This document shows positions 8,876-17,618 of a stretch of DNA of 64,000 bases, in pieces. Under the pieces are notes generated by a model that was not told the DNA's origin, ran no database searches, and worked only from the letters and a program-made list of their open reading frames with translations. The translations under genes and the position numbers were made by a program. Source of the stretch: Candidatus Chloroploca asiatica (lineage in GTDB: Bacteria > Chloroflexota > Chloroflexia > Chloroflexales > Chloroflexaceae); the NCBI RefSeq assembly GCF_002532075.1, contig NZ_LYXE01000046.1:27978-91977 (forward strand), written 5' to 3'. Within the stretch, counting starts at the first letter, position 1. The number at the start of each line of letters is the position of its first letter.

Positions 8876-9514
8876 ATGCAGATCACAGCCGATCACGTCA
8901 TCAAATTCATCGAAACGATCACCATGCGAGTCAAAGAACAGCGGGACTATCTCACTCAGCTTGACTCGGCGATCGGTGATGCCGATCATGGGGTGAACCT
9001 TGATCGCGGTTTTACGACCGTGGTGACGAAGCTGCCGAGTGTCGCGGATAAGGATATTGGGACGATCCTGAAAACTGTTGGCACGACACTGGTCTCGACG
9101 GTGGGAGGGGCGAGTGGCCCACTCTATGGTACGGCGTTTCTGCGTGCAGGGATGGCATCGGCTGATCGCTTTGAGTTGAGCGTAGATGATCTCACGGTCG
9201 TCGTGGAGGCGGCGCTTGAGGGTATTCAAGCCCGTGGCAAGTCGACACGGGGTGAAAAGACGATGATTGACGCGATTGGGCCAGCAGTTGATGCGTTGAA
9301 AGCGGCGCACGCTGCGGGTGATGATCTGCTGACGTCGTTGCGCAAGGCTGTCGCGGCCTGTCAGGCCGGGATGGAGGCGACCATTCCGATGCTCGCCACC
9401 AAGGGCCGTGCGTCGTACCTCGGCGAGCGTTCGATTGGTCATCAGGATCCCGGGGCAACCTCGGCTTTTCTGATGGCCCAGGCGCTCCTTGAGGTGCTGG
9501 AAGCTTCACAATAG
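8876..9514 (+). CDS. dhaL: PTS-dependent dihydroxyacetone kinase, ADP-binding subunit DhaL
   Basis: Carries the nucleotide cofactor that is re-phosphorylated by DhaM and phosphorylates dihydroxyacetone on DhaK. From ATG 8876 the protein has 212 residues and the Mg-binding aspartates fall at Asp30, Asp35 and Asp37 in DSAIGDADHG, exactly the numbering of E. coli DhaL. This, and the AAGGTAGAGG ribosome site just upstream, argues for this start over an in-frame ATG at 8840. Other blocks: GGASGPLYGTAFLRAG, GRASYLGERSIGHQDPGA. The 121-base gap to glpK contains no obvious structure beyond the glpK ribosome site. Confidence 0.95.
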   Translation: MQITADHVIKFIETITMRVKEQRDYLTQLDSAIGDADHGVNLDRGFTTVVTKLPSVADKDIGTILKTVGTTLVSTVGGASGPLYGTAFLRAGMASADRFELSVDDLTVVVEAALEGIQARGKSTRGEKTMIDAIGPAVDALKAAHAAGDDLLTSLRKAVAACQAGMEATIPMLATKGRASYLGERSIGHQDPGATSAFLMAQALLEVLEASQ

Positions 9515-9635
9515 GATGCGGAGGAAGGAGGGTATGCAGTCGTCGTCGCTATGACTGAAGGCACTTGCTGCCCTCCCTAATCCCAAACTAGTCTGGCTTT
9601 ATGTGGCCAAACTATAGACAAAGGAGTCTTTTCGT

Positions 9636-11132
9636 ATGGCAAAGTATGTCGCTGCAATTGACCAGGGTACGACAAGTACGCGGTGTATGATTTTTACGTA
9701 CGACGGCAAGGTTGTGAATGTCGATCAGCGTGAGCATACGCAGATCTTTCCGCAGCCCGGTTGGGTTGAGCATGATGCTGATGAGATCTGGCAGCGCACG
9801 CAGGGTGTGATCATCGGGGTGCTTGAGAAGGCCTCACTGGCGGCGAGCGATCTTGCGGCGGTTGGCATTACCAATCAGCGCGAGACAACACTCGTCTGGA
9901 ATCGCAAGACGGGCAAGCCGGTCTACAATGCGATTGTCTGGCAGGATACCCGCACCGATCAGCTGGTCAATCTGTTTGCGAAGGATGGTGGCCAGAATCG
10001 CTTCCGGGCGAAGGTTGGTCTACCGCTGGCAACCTATTTCTCGGGCCCGAAGATCCGCTGGATCCTCGACAATGTTGAGGGTGCCCGTGCGGCTGCCGAA
10101 GCTGGTGAGCTTGTCTTTGGCAATATGGATGCCTGGGTGGCCTGGAATCTCACCGGCGGGGTCGAGGGCGGTCTCCATATTACCGATGTCTCGAATGCGT
10201 CGCGAACCATGTTGATGAACATGGAGACCCTCGATTGGGACGATGAGATCCTGGGCATTATGGGCATTCCGCGCTCGATGCTCCCGCAGATTCGTTCATC
10301 GAGCGAGGTCTATGGCGCGTGCCGAGGGGTGCTCAGTGGGGTGCCACTGGCGGGTATTCTCGGTGACCAGCAGGCGGCAACGGTGGGCCAGGCTTGCTAT
10401 AGCCCCGGCGAGGCGAAGAACACGTATGGTACCGGCAACTTTATGTTGCTCAATACCGGTACGAGTCTTGTGCATTCCAAGAGTGGTCTGTTGACGACCC
10501 CAGCCTATAAGTTTGGCAATGATCCCGCTGTCTGGGCGCTTGAAGGCTCGATTGCGGTGACTGGTTCGCTGGTGCAGTGGATGCGCGATAACCTCGGCAT
10601 GATCAATACTGCCCCCGATGTCGAAAATCTGGCCCGTACGGTCAAAGACAACGGCGGCATGTATATTGTGCCGGCCTTCTCGGGGCTGTTTGCCCCCTAC
10701 TGGCGCTCGGATGCCCGTGGCGTCATGGTCGGTCTGACCCGCTTTATCAACAAGGGCCATATTGCGCGGGCTGTGCTCGAGTCGACCGCCTATCAGACCC
10801 GCGAAGTCCTTGATGCGATGGAGAAAGACTCAGGCGTGACGCTCAAGGAACTCAAGGTTGATGGTGGCATGGTCTACAACAACCTGCTGATGCAGTTCCA
10901 GGCCGACATCCTCGGCGTGCCGGTCGTACGCCCGATGGTCGCCGAAACGACGGCGCTCGGGGCGGCCTATGCAGCCGGGCTCGCGACGGGTTATTGGAAG
11001 AATACCGACGAAATGCGCTCGAACTGGGGCATGGATAAGCGGTGGGAGCCGCAGATGAGCGCCGATCAGCGTGATACGCTCTTTGCGCAGTGGAAGAAGG
11101 CGGTGACGCGTACCTTCGATTGGATTGAATAA
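9636..11132 (+). CDS. glpK: Glycerol kinase
   Basis: FGGY-family kinase converting glycerol and ATP to sn-glycerol 3-phosphate, 498 residues (E. coli 502). N-terminal phosphate loop [12 protein letters not shown], the first FGGY-type block [23 protein letters not shown] and [14 protein letters not shown] around the nucleotide site, and [13 protein letters not shown] in the C-terminal domain are all present. Start ATG at 9636 follows CAAAGGAG. It stands between the DHA kinase subunits and glpABC, so the two phosphorylating routes to triose phosphate are interleaved. A 12-bp hairpin follows before glpA. Confidence 0.97.
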   Translation: MAKYVAAIDQGTTSTRCMIFTYDGKVVNVDQREHTQIFPQPGWVEHDADEIWQRTQGVIIGVLEKASLAASDLAAVGITNQRETTLVWNRKTGKPVYNAIVWQDTRTDQLVNLFAKDGGQNRFRAKVGLPLATYFSGPKIRWILDNVEGARAAAEAGELVFGNMDAWVAWNLTGGVEGGLHITDVSNASRTMLMNMETLDWDDEILGIMGIPRSMLPQIRSSSEVYGACRGVLSGVPLAGILGDQQAATVGQACYSPGEAKNTYGTGNFMLLNTGTSLVHSKSGLLTTPAYKFGNDPAVWALEGSIAVTGSLVQWMRDNLGMINTAPDVENLARTVKDNGGMYIVPAFSGLFAPYWRSDARGVMVGLTRFINKGHIARAVLESTAYQTREVLDAMEKDSGVTLKELKVDGGMVYNNLLMQFQADILGVPVVRPMVAETTALGAAYAAGLATGYWKNTDEMRSNWGMDKRWEPQMSADQRDTLFAQWKKAVTRTFDWIE

Positions 11133-11143
11133 AGCCGGTGCAT

Positions 11144-11173
11144 GTGCTGAGCCAGGCTTGTCTGGCTCAGCAC
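11144..11173 (+). terminator. Stem-loop after glpK
   Basis: Perfect 12-bp arms GTGCTGAGCCAG / CTGGCTCAGCAC with a 6-base loop, 12 bases after the glpK stop, with no T-run. Because glpA follows on the same strand 50 bases later, it may be a partial terminator or an mRNA-stabilising element. Confidence 0.6.
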
Positions 11174-11223
11174 ACGCTGATCGCATCGACAACTAAAACC
11201 TTGTTTAACGCCGGGAAAAGCTT

Positions 11224-12927
11224 ATGCGAACGATTGAGACTGATGTACTGGTAATTGGTGGCGGGGCGACAGGAACGGGGTGTGCGCGTGACCTGGCGAT
11301 GCGTGGCATCAGGGCGATCCTGGTCGAGAAGGGCGATCTGACCCACGGTACGACCGGACGTTATCACGGCTTGCTCCATTCAGGGGGGCGCTATGTCACC
11401 AAAGATCCCCAGTCAGCGACTGAGTGTGCCCGTGAAAATGTGGTGTTGCGCAAAATTATGCCCCATTGTCTTGAGGATACCTCTGGCTTTTTTGTGACGA
11501 CCCCATGGGATGACCCGGCGTATGGCGATGTCTTTGTGAAAAATTGCCGCCTCACCGGTGTCCCCGTGCAAGAGCTTTCGGTGCAAGAGATGTTGCGCCG
11601 TGAGCCGATGCTCAATCCACAGATCTCGCGTGTCTTTGAGGTGATGGATGGTTCGGCTGACTCGTTTCTTGCCACTCGCTCGACGGCATTGTCGGCAGAG
11701 GAGTATGGCGCTCAGATCTGGACCTATCACCATGTCGTTGATTTGGTACGCGAGGGTGATCGCGTGACCGGGGCGGTCGTGGAGGATCTGCGCAATGGCG
11801 AACGCATCGGCATCCTGTGCGCATATGTGCTTAACGCAGCCGGGGCATGGGCTGGCAAGATTGCCGCGATGGCCGGGGTGACGGTGACGGTGCTGCCGGG
11901 CAAAGGCACGATGGTGGCGATGAACCATCGCATGGTCAATACGGTGGTCAACCGTTGCAAATTGCCCGATGATGGCGACATCATTGTGCCGATCCACACA
12001 GTAGCAGTCATCGGGACGACCGATGTGCATGTGCCTGATCCCGATGTCTATGGGATCGAGCCTGATGAGATCCAGTTTATGCTTGCAGAGGGTGACAAAC
12101 TGCTCCCCGGTTTTAGCCAGTACCGTGCGTTGCGCGCCTGGGCCGGCGTGCGCCCCCTCTACAAGGATCGTGATGTTGTCAACGATCGTGATATTCCGCG
12201 CACCTTCAAATTGCTCGATCACGCCGAGCGCGACGGCGTCGAGGGGATGCTCTCGATTGTTGGTGGTAAATGGACAACGTATCGCCTGATGGCGGAAGAG
12301 TCGGTTGATGCGCTTGCGAAGCGCCTGGGCAATACGCGACCCTGTCGTACCGCCGAGGAGCCGCTGCCGCTTCCGCCGACCGAACATCAGACGACCTTTC
12401 GCCCACCGATTCGCACGACTGGCCCAGGGGCAAGGGTTGCCGCTGAGGTTGAGGCGCTGCAGCGCGCCCCGCTCTACTGGCTTGGCAAGCATCTCTCTGA
12501 GGTTGAGCGCGAGCAGAGTTTTGCCGACCTGATCTGCGAATGCGAAATGGCCTCGCGGTCGCGGGTGCTGGCGGCAATTGATGCCGGAGCCAAGAACCTT
12601 GATGATATTCGCCGCGATGTGCGGATGGGCATGGGGCCGTGCCAGGGTGGCTGGTGCATCTATCGTACGACGGCGTTGCTCTTTGAGCGTCGTGGTGAGG
12701 ATGGGCTCAGTCAGGCCAATAGCAATGATGCCCTGTTGCACTTCTTGCAGGCGCGGTGGAAGGGCCTGGTGCCGGTGCTCTGGGGGGATCAGTTGCGGCA
12801 GGCGCGCCTCGATGAGTTGATCTATGTTGGCGTCCTCGGGGCAGATCGGCTGCGCTCAATTGCCGAACAGGGCGGTGGCCTGGTGACCGATAATCCCGCA
12901 GTCGCAACCGAGTATGTGAAGGCGTAG
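11224..12927 (+). CDS. glpA: Anaerobic glycerol-3-phosphate dehydrogenase subunit A
   Basis: FAD-dependent catalytic subunit oxidising glycerol 3-phosphate to DHAP and passing electrons to GlpB/GlpC and the quinone pool, 567 residues. N-terminal dinucleotide-binding motif VIGGGATGTGCARDLA followed by GLLHSGGRYV. The C-terminal BFD-like [2Fe-2S] module, which separates GlpA from GlpD, is present with cysteines at about 439, 441, 473 and 478 (CEC ... PCQGGWC). Gene order glpA-glpB-glpC with a 4-base gap to glpB supports the three-subunit enzyme. The start has weak AAAAG upstream. Confidence 0.95.
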   Translation: MRTIETDVLVIGGGATGTGCARDLAMRGIRAILVEKGDLTHGTTGRYHGLLHSGGRYVTKDPQSATECARENVVLRKIMPHCLEDTSGFFVTTPWDDPAYGDVFVKNCRLTGVPVQELSVQEMLRREPMLNPQISRVFEVMDGSADSFLATRSTALSAEEYGAQIWTYHHVVDLVREGDRVTGAVVEDLRNGERIGILCAYVLNAAGAWAGKIAAMAGVTVTVLPGKGTMVAMNHRMVNTVVNRCKLPDDGDIIVPIHTVAVIGTTDVHVPDPDVYGIEPDEIQFMLAEGDKLLPGFSQYRALRAWAGVRPLYKDRDVVNDRDIPRTFKLLDHAERDGVEGMLSIVGGKWTTYRLMAEESVDALAKRLGNTRPCRTAEEPLPLPPTEHQTTFRPPIRTTGPGARVAAEVEALQRAPLYWLGKHLSEVEREQSFADLICECEMASRSRVLAAIDAGAKNLDDIRRDVRMGMGPCQGGWCIYRTTALLFERRGEDGLSQANSNDALLHFLQARWKGLVPVLWGDQLRQARLDELIYVGVLGADRLRSIAEQGGGLVTDNPAVATEYVKA

Positions 12928-12931
12928 TAGC

Positions 12932-14173
12932 ATGAACTATGAGACGATCGTAATTGGGGCGGGCCTCTCTGGGATGATGGCGGCCCTGGGGCGGGCCGAA
13001 CGCGGCGAGCGAGTAATGGTACTTGCCAAAGGGCATGGCAGTACCCACTGGGCGGCGGGATGCCTTGATCTGCTCGCCGAGGCTGAGGATCCGCTCGGGG
13101 CCATCAATCAATTGGTGCAAGCCAAACCTGCACACCCCTATGCCCTGGCGGGGGTCGCTGCGCTCGAGCAGGCCCTCACACGGGTACGCGGTGTTGGCGA
13201 GGCTGCCGGGTATCCGCTGGTCGGCAATGCCGGACGCAACCTCTTGATGCCAACGGCCCTGGGCGCATTGCGTCCGACCGCATTTGTGCCCGCCACCATG
13301 GTCAATGGTGAAGCGCGTCAACTCGGCGATGGTCGTCCAACCTTGATTGTCGGCCTACACGAGCTCCGTGATTTTTTTCCGCCTTTGATTGCGGCAAACC
13401 TGCGTGCCCAGGGGTACCCCGCCGAGGGCGTCTATCTTGAGCTACCTCCGGTGGAGCGTTCGCACGACTTTAGCCCGGTGGTGGTAGCGCGCCTCTTCGA
13501 GCGCCCGGCGTTTCGGGCAGCGATCGGGCGGCAACTGGCAGTCCTGGTGCGCAAGGGTGGCTATGCCCGCGTCGGCTTGCCGGCGGTGCTCGGGTTGTAC
13601 AACGCCGTGGAGGTAGTACGCGAATTGCAGGCGCTCACTGGAGCGCTGATTTTTGAAATCCCAACTTTGCCAACCTCGGTGCCGGGGATGCGGCTCTTCC
13701 AGGCCTTTGAGCAGGCGCTGACGAAGGCCGGTGGGCGTATCCAGATCGGTGGCTGGGTTTTACGTGGTGAAGGTTCGGGTTCGCATCTTCACGCTGTCTT
13801 CAGCGAAGCGGCGTCGCGTGAACAGCGCCATATGGCGCGTCGATGGGTGCTGGCAACCGGCGGCATCATGGGGGGCGGTCTGCGGGCGGAACATACCGGG
13901 GTGGTTAACGAAACGGCCCTCGGGTTGCCGGTGCGGACGCCCTCTGGACGTAGCGATTGGTTTCAGGCCCGTTTTCTCGATGAAGCAGGGCACCCGGTCT
14001 TCCGTGCGGGTATTGCCGTTGATGCACAATTGCGCCCGCTTGATGCGGCTGATCAGATTGTCTATACCAATGTTGCCGTGGTGGGTTCGGCGCTGGCTGA
14101 CTGTGACCCCATTCGGGAAGGCTGCCTTGAAGGCATTGCGCTTGCCACTGGTTTTGCCGCCGGGCAACTGTGA
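12932..14173 (+). CDS. glpB: Anaerobic glycerol-3-phosphate dehydrogenase subunit B
   Basis: Second flavoprotein subunit of the GlpABC complex, 413 residues (E. coli about 419). N-terminal Rossmann motif VIGAGLSGMMAALGRAERG for FAD or FMN, AAGCLDLL after it, and a C-terminal region ending in ..GIALATGFAAGQL, which closes a typical flavin-binding fold. Starts 4 bases after the glpA stop without a strong separate ribosome site, so it is probably translated by coupling. A 100-base gap without visible structure separates it from glpC. Role in electron transfer from GlpA to GlpC is known from the E. coli family. Confidence 0.93.
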   Translation: MNYETIVIGAGLSGMMAALGRAERGERVMVLAKGHGSTHWAAGCLDLLAEAEDPLGAINQLVQAKPAHPYALAGVAALEQALTRVRGVGEAAGYPLVGNAGRNLLMPTALGALRPTAFVPATMVNGEARQLGDGRPTLIVGLHELRDFFPPLIAANLRAQGYPAEGVYLELPPVERSHDFSPVVVARLFERPAFRAAIGRQLAVLVRKGGYARVGLPAVLGLYNAVEVVRELQALTGALIFEIPTLPTSVPGMRLFQAFEQALTKAGGRIQIGGWVLRGEGSGSHLHAVFSEAASREQRHMARRWVLATGGIMGGGLRAEHTGVVNETALGLPVRTPSGRSDWFQARFLDEAGHPVFRAGIAVDAQLRPLDAADQIVYTNVAVVGSALADCDPIREGCLEGIALATGFAAGQL

Positions 14174-14273
14174 GACGACCAGGTTTGAATGGACGATGGA
14201 TTTGTCTGGGGCACGTGCGTCATTGGCGCACCTTCCCGGCATGGCAATGAAAGCTCATAGATAGGCGTACGCA

Positions 14274-15500
14274 ATGGATCATATTGAACTCTCGCTCACG
14301 CAGTCGCTCGATCACTGCATCAAATGCAATATCTGCACCTCGGCATGTCCTGTGGCTGCGGTCACGGATGCCTTTCCGGGGCCAAAGTATGTTGGTCCGC
14401 AGGCGCAGCGGTTTCGCCACGAGGGGCAGCCGGTGCCCGATGCTTCGGTCGATTACTGTTCAGGTTGTCGCGTGTGCAATCAGGTCTGCCCCACAGGGGT
14501 GAAGATTGCCGAATTGAATGCACGGGCGCGTGCACAGATTGTTGCTGAAAGGGGCTTGCCCTTCCGCAACTGGCTGGTTGCCCGGGCTGGCCTAGTTGGA
14601 CGGATGAGTTGTGGGCCGCATGCGCCGCTGCTGAATTTTGGGCTCAGATTAGCACCAGCACGCTGGGCCGTCGAGAAGGTGATCGGTATTCATCGCAAAG
14701 CCCCGCTGCCTGCGTCGAGTACCTACACCTTCCGGGCGTGGTTCCGCAAGCATCGCGCCCCAACAACAGCGCGGCGTCAGGTTGCCTTCTTCCACGGTTG
14801 CGCCACCAATTTCTATGAGCCGCATGTAGGCAAAGCAGCCATCGCCGTGCTCGAGCATAACGGCTTCGAGGTGCTCCTGCCGAAACAGCAGTGCTGTGGC
14901 CTGCCCCTAATTTCGAATGGCGACTTCAAAGCGGCCACCAGCGCCCACGAAGCCAATGTTCAGGCCCTGGTAAGCTATGCCCGCCAGGGCATCCCGATTG
15001 TCGGCACAAGCACCAGTTGTACGCTGACCCTCAAAGAAGAGGCCCCCGAGATTCTGGCGTTGCACAGCGAAGATGTCCAGGCCGTCGCGGCGGGAACCTA
15101 CGACATCTTCGAGTTCCTGCGCAGCCTGGCCGAACGGGGTGAACTGAAGACGGACTTTCGCCCGATCGAACGGCATCTGCCCTACCACCAGCCGTGTCAG
15201 TACCGGGCGCATCGCCTTGGTAGCCCGGCGATGGATGTCCTGAGCCTCATCCCTGGTCTGGTGCTCGAAGAGAGTCATGCCGAGTGCTGCGGGATTGCCG
15301 GAACCTACGGCTTGAAGCAAGAGAAGTATCAGATTGGAATGGACGTAGGCGCCAAGCTTTTTGCGATGGTCAAACGCTCTGGCTCTGATCTGGCGCTGTG
15401 TGACAGTGAGACCTGCCGCTGGCAGATTACCCATGGGACCGGGGTTGCCAGCAAACACCCGATTGAAATTCTTGCCGAAGCATATGGTCTTGAACTATGA
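14274..15500 (+). CDS. glpC: Anaerobic glycerol-3-phosphate dehydrogenase iron-sulfur subunit C
   Basis: Membrane-associated electron-transfer subunit linking GlpAB to quinone, 408 residues (E. coli 396). Two 4Fe-4S motifs near the N-terminus: CIKCNICTSACP (Cys15, 18, 21, 25) and CSGCRVCNQVCP (from Cys62). Two CCG-type modules follow, seen as FHGCATNFYEP ... QQCCGLPL and YHQPCQYRAH ... ECCGIAGTYG. All ligands are present. Overlaps dhaM by the 4-base ATGA, which ties the glp and dha functions into one message. Confidence 0.95.
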   Translation: MDHIELSLTQSLDHCIKCNICTSACPVAAVTDAFPGPKYVGPQAQRFRHEGQPVPDASVDYCSGCRVCNQVCPTGVKIAELNARARAQIVAERGLPFRNWLVARAGLVGRMSCGPHAPLLNFGLRLAPARWAVEKVIGIHRKAPLPASSTYTFRAWFRKHRAPTTARRQVAFFHGCATNFYEPHVGKAAIAVLEHNGFEVLLPKQQCCGLPLISNGDFKAATSAHEANVQALVSYARQGIPIVGTSTSCTLTLKEEAPEILALHSEDVQAVAAGTYDIFEFLRSLAERGELKTDFRPIERHLPYHQPCQYRAHRLGSPAMDVLSLIPGLVLEESHAECCGIAGTYGLKQEKYQIGMDVGAKLFAMVKRSGSDLALCDSETCRWQITHGTGVASKHPIEILAEAYGLEL

Positions 15501-16231
15501 TTGGCTTGCTTATTATCTCACACAGTGCCGCGATCGCCCAGGGGGTCAAAGAACTTGCCGGGCAGATGGCGCAGGGCAAGGTGCCGATTGCCGCCGCTGG
15601 CGGCACGCACGACGGTCAACTTGGAACATCGGTTGATTTGATCAACGCAGCGCTTGAAACACTTCAGGGCACTGACGGGGTACTTGCCCTGGTAGATATG
15701 GGCAGTGCCGTGATGAGCGCCGAGATCAGCCTGGAACTGAGTGGTCTACCCTTTCTCTTGAGTGGGGCGCCGCTTGTTGAAGGAGCGCTGATGGCGGCAG
15801 TGGAAGCGTTGCATCCTCATGCCGATCTCGCACAGGTTGCCGCAGCCGCAATGCGGGCGCTCGAGTCGAAGAATATCCCTGAGCATGCTCCTGCGTTGGT
15901 GTCCGCAAAGGCAGCCGTGGCAGAGCCTGAACCGGCCACGAACAGCGCCGAGACCACCCTCATTGTGCGCCATATGCACGGCCTGCACATGCGTCCAGCA
16001 GCCAGTTTTGTGCAACAGGCAACTCAGTTTACCAGCACTGTGCGCGTGCGCAACCTCGACCGCCCCGAGCGTCCCGAAGGCAATGCCAAGGCGATGCTCG
16101 ATATTATGAAGATTGGACTCTCGACCAACCAGCGCCTCTACATCCGTGCCGAAGGCGACGACGCCGCCGAAGCGATTGCCGCCTTGACCCGCCTGGTTGA
16201 AGGGAATTTTGGCGAGGCGTCGCAATCTTGA
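15497..16231 (+). CDS. dhaM: Dihydroxyacetone kinase phosphotransferase DhaM, IIA-HPr fusion
   Basis: Transfers phosphate from the PTS to ADP on DhaL. 244 residues in two domains: mannose-type EIIA (1-130) with active His9 in LLIISHSAAIAQG and ALVDMGSAVMSAE, and an HPr domain (about 153-240) with active His164 in GLHMRPA. The usual HPr regulatory serine position reads Ala (NAKAML), so HPr-kinase control is unlikely. E. coli DhaM has a third, EI-like domain; here it is missing, so a separate Enzyme I must feed His164, and no ptsI lies in the window. Located after glpC and away from dhaKL, with a 4-base overlap. Function firm, phosphate source inferred. Confidence 0.92.
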   Translation: MIGLLIISHSAAIAQGVKELAGQMAQGKVPIAAAGGTHDGQLGTSVDLINAALETLQGTDGVLALVDMGSAVMSAEISLELSGLPFLLSGAPLVEGALMAAVEALHPHADLAQVAAAAMRALESKNIPEHAPALVSAKAAVAEPEPATNSAETTLIVRHMHGLHMRPAASFVQQATQFTSTVRVRNLDRPERPEGNAKAMLDIMKIGLSTNQRLYIRAEGDDAAEAIAALTRLVEGNFGEASQS

Positions 16232-16263
16232 CGCAAAGGCGCAGAGGCGCAGAGGCGCAAAGG
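16230..16263 (+). repeat. 8-bp tandem repeat (GCGCAAAG type), copy 1
   Basis: Four units of an 8-bp motif, GACGCAAAG then GCGCAGAG twice then GCGCAAAG, beginning at the last bases of the dhaM stop codon. Similar arrays occur at 29018-29043 (reverse) and 37408-37434. Function unknown. Confidence 0.8.
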
Positions 16264-16334
16264 TTTGATGGAGCGCTATACGCATCTTTGCGCCTTAGAG
16301 AAGGTTTCAGGCTACTGTACCATCGACACTCATC

Positions 16335-16360
16335 GGAGTGCCGACTGAAGTCGGCACTCC
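16335..16360. terminator. Stem-loop ending the glp/dha operon
   Basis: Perfect 11-bp arms GGAGTGCCGAC / GTCGGCACTCC with a TGAA loop, between the convergent ends of dhaM and the minus-strand gene that stops at 16446. Probably a bidirectional terminator; no strong T-run. Confidence 0.6.
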
Positions 16361-16445
16361 GCGTGCGGCTCCCGAGAGCGAAGTCGGCCTTTGCCGACAG
16401 AATCATGCCACGCAGGTAAGCTTCGCAAACCAGGAGGCGATGCGT

Positions 16446-17618
16446 TTAGGGTGATGGCAGAAGGCGCTTCTCTTGGAGCCGTCGCTGCAACGCGGTAGAC
16501 TTTGCATACGGGGCAATGACGTCGGCCAGTTTTGCGTCAAATGCCGCCCGCTTCTGCTGATGGATCGCCAGCTCGCGAAGCTCGACTAGGTACCCCACAC
16601 TCTCTTCGTAGCTGCTTGCCGTACGCTTGGCAAGCAAGATTGCAATCTGTTCCCAGAGCGCATCCTCGCGCTGAGCGAGGGCGTCGAGCCGTGCGAGCCG
16701 TGCCTGCGCTGCTGCTTCGCGTTCGCGCTGAATGCGCCGTGAGCGCTGGACTTCAGCGATAGCTTGGAGTTCAGCGAAGGTGCGTTGCGGCCCAATGCGT
16801 ACCGCCATGCTGGAGGCACGGCCCACCTCGCGGAGGCGACGGCACAGGGCAACCCCAACATGAGCTTCGCCCTGCACCACGCGCAACAGGAAGGCATTGC
16901 GTTCCTCTTCGGGTAACAGCGGAATCCATGCGGCGAGGGGTTCTTCGTTGGCCGTCAGCGCTGGACTCTGCTCGGCGGCGGCGGCGATGAGATCGCGATC
17001 GATCTCGAAGAACTCGACCAACGCCTGCAGCGCTTCATCGAGTTGGCCTAGCCCCGCAGGGACAGGCGGCTCAACCAGAGGCTCGGCAACATTGTCGTCT
17101 TCATCTTCTTCGTCTTCTTCCTCCTCCATCACCCACCCGGCCCGCTCGTTGGCAGCGCGGAGCCAGTAGAGATAGAGTGCGCGCAGATCACCTTGCAGCA
17201 GCGCCTCACGGAGCGGGATCAAGGGATCAAGCAAGCCTTCACCTTCGATCCAACCATAGCCCTCTTCCTCATTCAGTTTCAGGTTGAGCAGCACGTGGGT
17301 CGCCGTTACCGCTACCTGTGCGGAACAACTCTCCTCGGCATCGAGTAGATAGGGCTGAAGTTGTTCAGGATCAAGGGCGTTTTTGGGAAAACGAAACGCC
17401 AATTGCTTGGAACCCCAATTGGCAATATAGAGCAACGCATCAAAGTGTTGCTCAAGCACCTTCAACGGCTCACCACGAAAGTTGCTATACGCGTAGTTGA
17501 AAACCGCCTGCGTTGCACTCAGTTCCACGCGACTGGAGAGTTTGCGCATCGCAGCCTTCTGTTCGGCGGTGAGAGGGCGGTCAACGGCTTGGAACTCATA
17601 GTACTGATATTCGCTCAT
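16446..17618 (-). CDS. Unrecognised 390-residue protein with acidic segment
   Basis: I do not recognise a named domain. The N-terminal 100 residues (MSEYQYYEFQAVDRPLTAEQ, then a YIANWGSKQLAFRFP stretch) resemble a conserved hypothetical family found widely in bacteria. Residues near 165-180 form a run of Glu/Asp, then a Pro-rich link, and the C-terminal third (about 280-345) is rich in Arg/Glu/Ala and likely a long helix or coiled coil. No signal peptide or membrane segment, so probably cytoplasmic. Its ATG overlaps the stop of the DUF1405 gene by four bases, so it is the third gene of a three-gene unit. No catalytic motif seen. Confidence 0.8.
   Translation of the reverse strand: MSEYQYYEFQAVDRPLTAEQKAAMRKLSSRVELSATQAVFNYAYSNFRGEPLKVLEQHFDALLYIANWGSKQLAFRFPKNALDPEQLQPYLLDAEESCSAQVAVTATHVLLNLKLNEEEGYGWIEGEGLLDPLIPLREALLQGDLRALYLYWLRAANERAGWVMEEEEDEEDEDDNVAEPLVEPPVPAGLGQLDEALQALVEFFEIDRDLIAAAAEQSPALTANEEPLAAWIPLLPEEERNAFLLRVVQGEAHVGVALCRRLREVGRASSMAVRIGPQRTFAELQAIAEVQRSRRIQREREAAAQARLARLDALAQREDALWEQIAILLAKRTASSYEESVGYLVELRELAIHQQKRAAFDAKLADVIAPYAKSTALQRRLQEKRLLPSP

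Noticed and set aside
7826..9442. Long 538-codon open frame on the minus strand opposite dhaK and dhaL
   Set aside because: It mirrors two clearly conserved genes, its protein is rich in His/Arg without domains, and long antisense frames are expected in GC-rich coding DNA.
11413..12741. 442-codon minus-strand frame opposite glpA
   Set aside because: Shadow of the conserved glpA frame; no start signal or domain.
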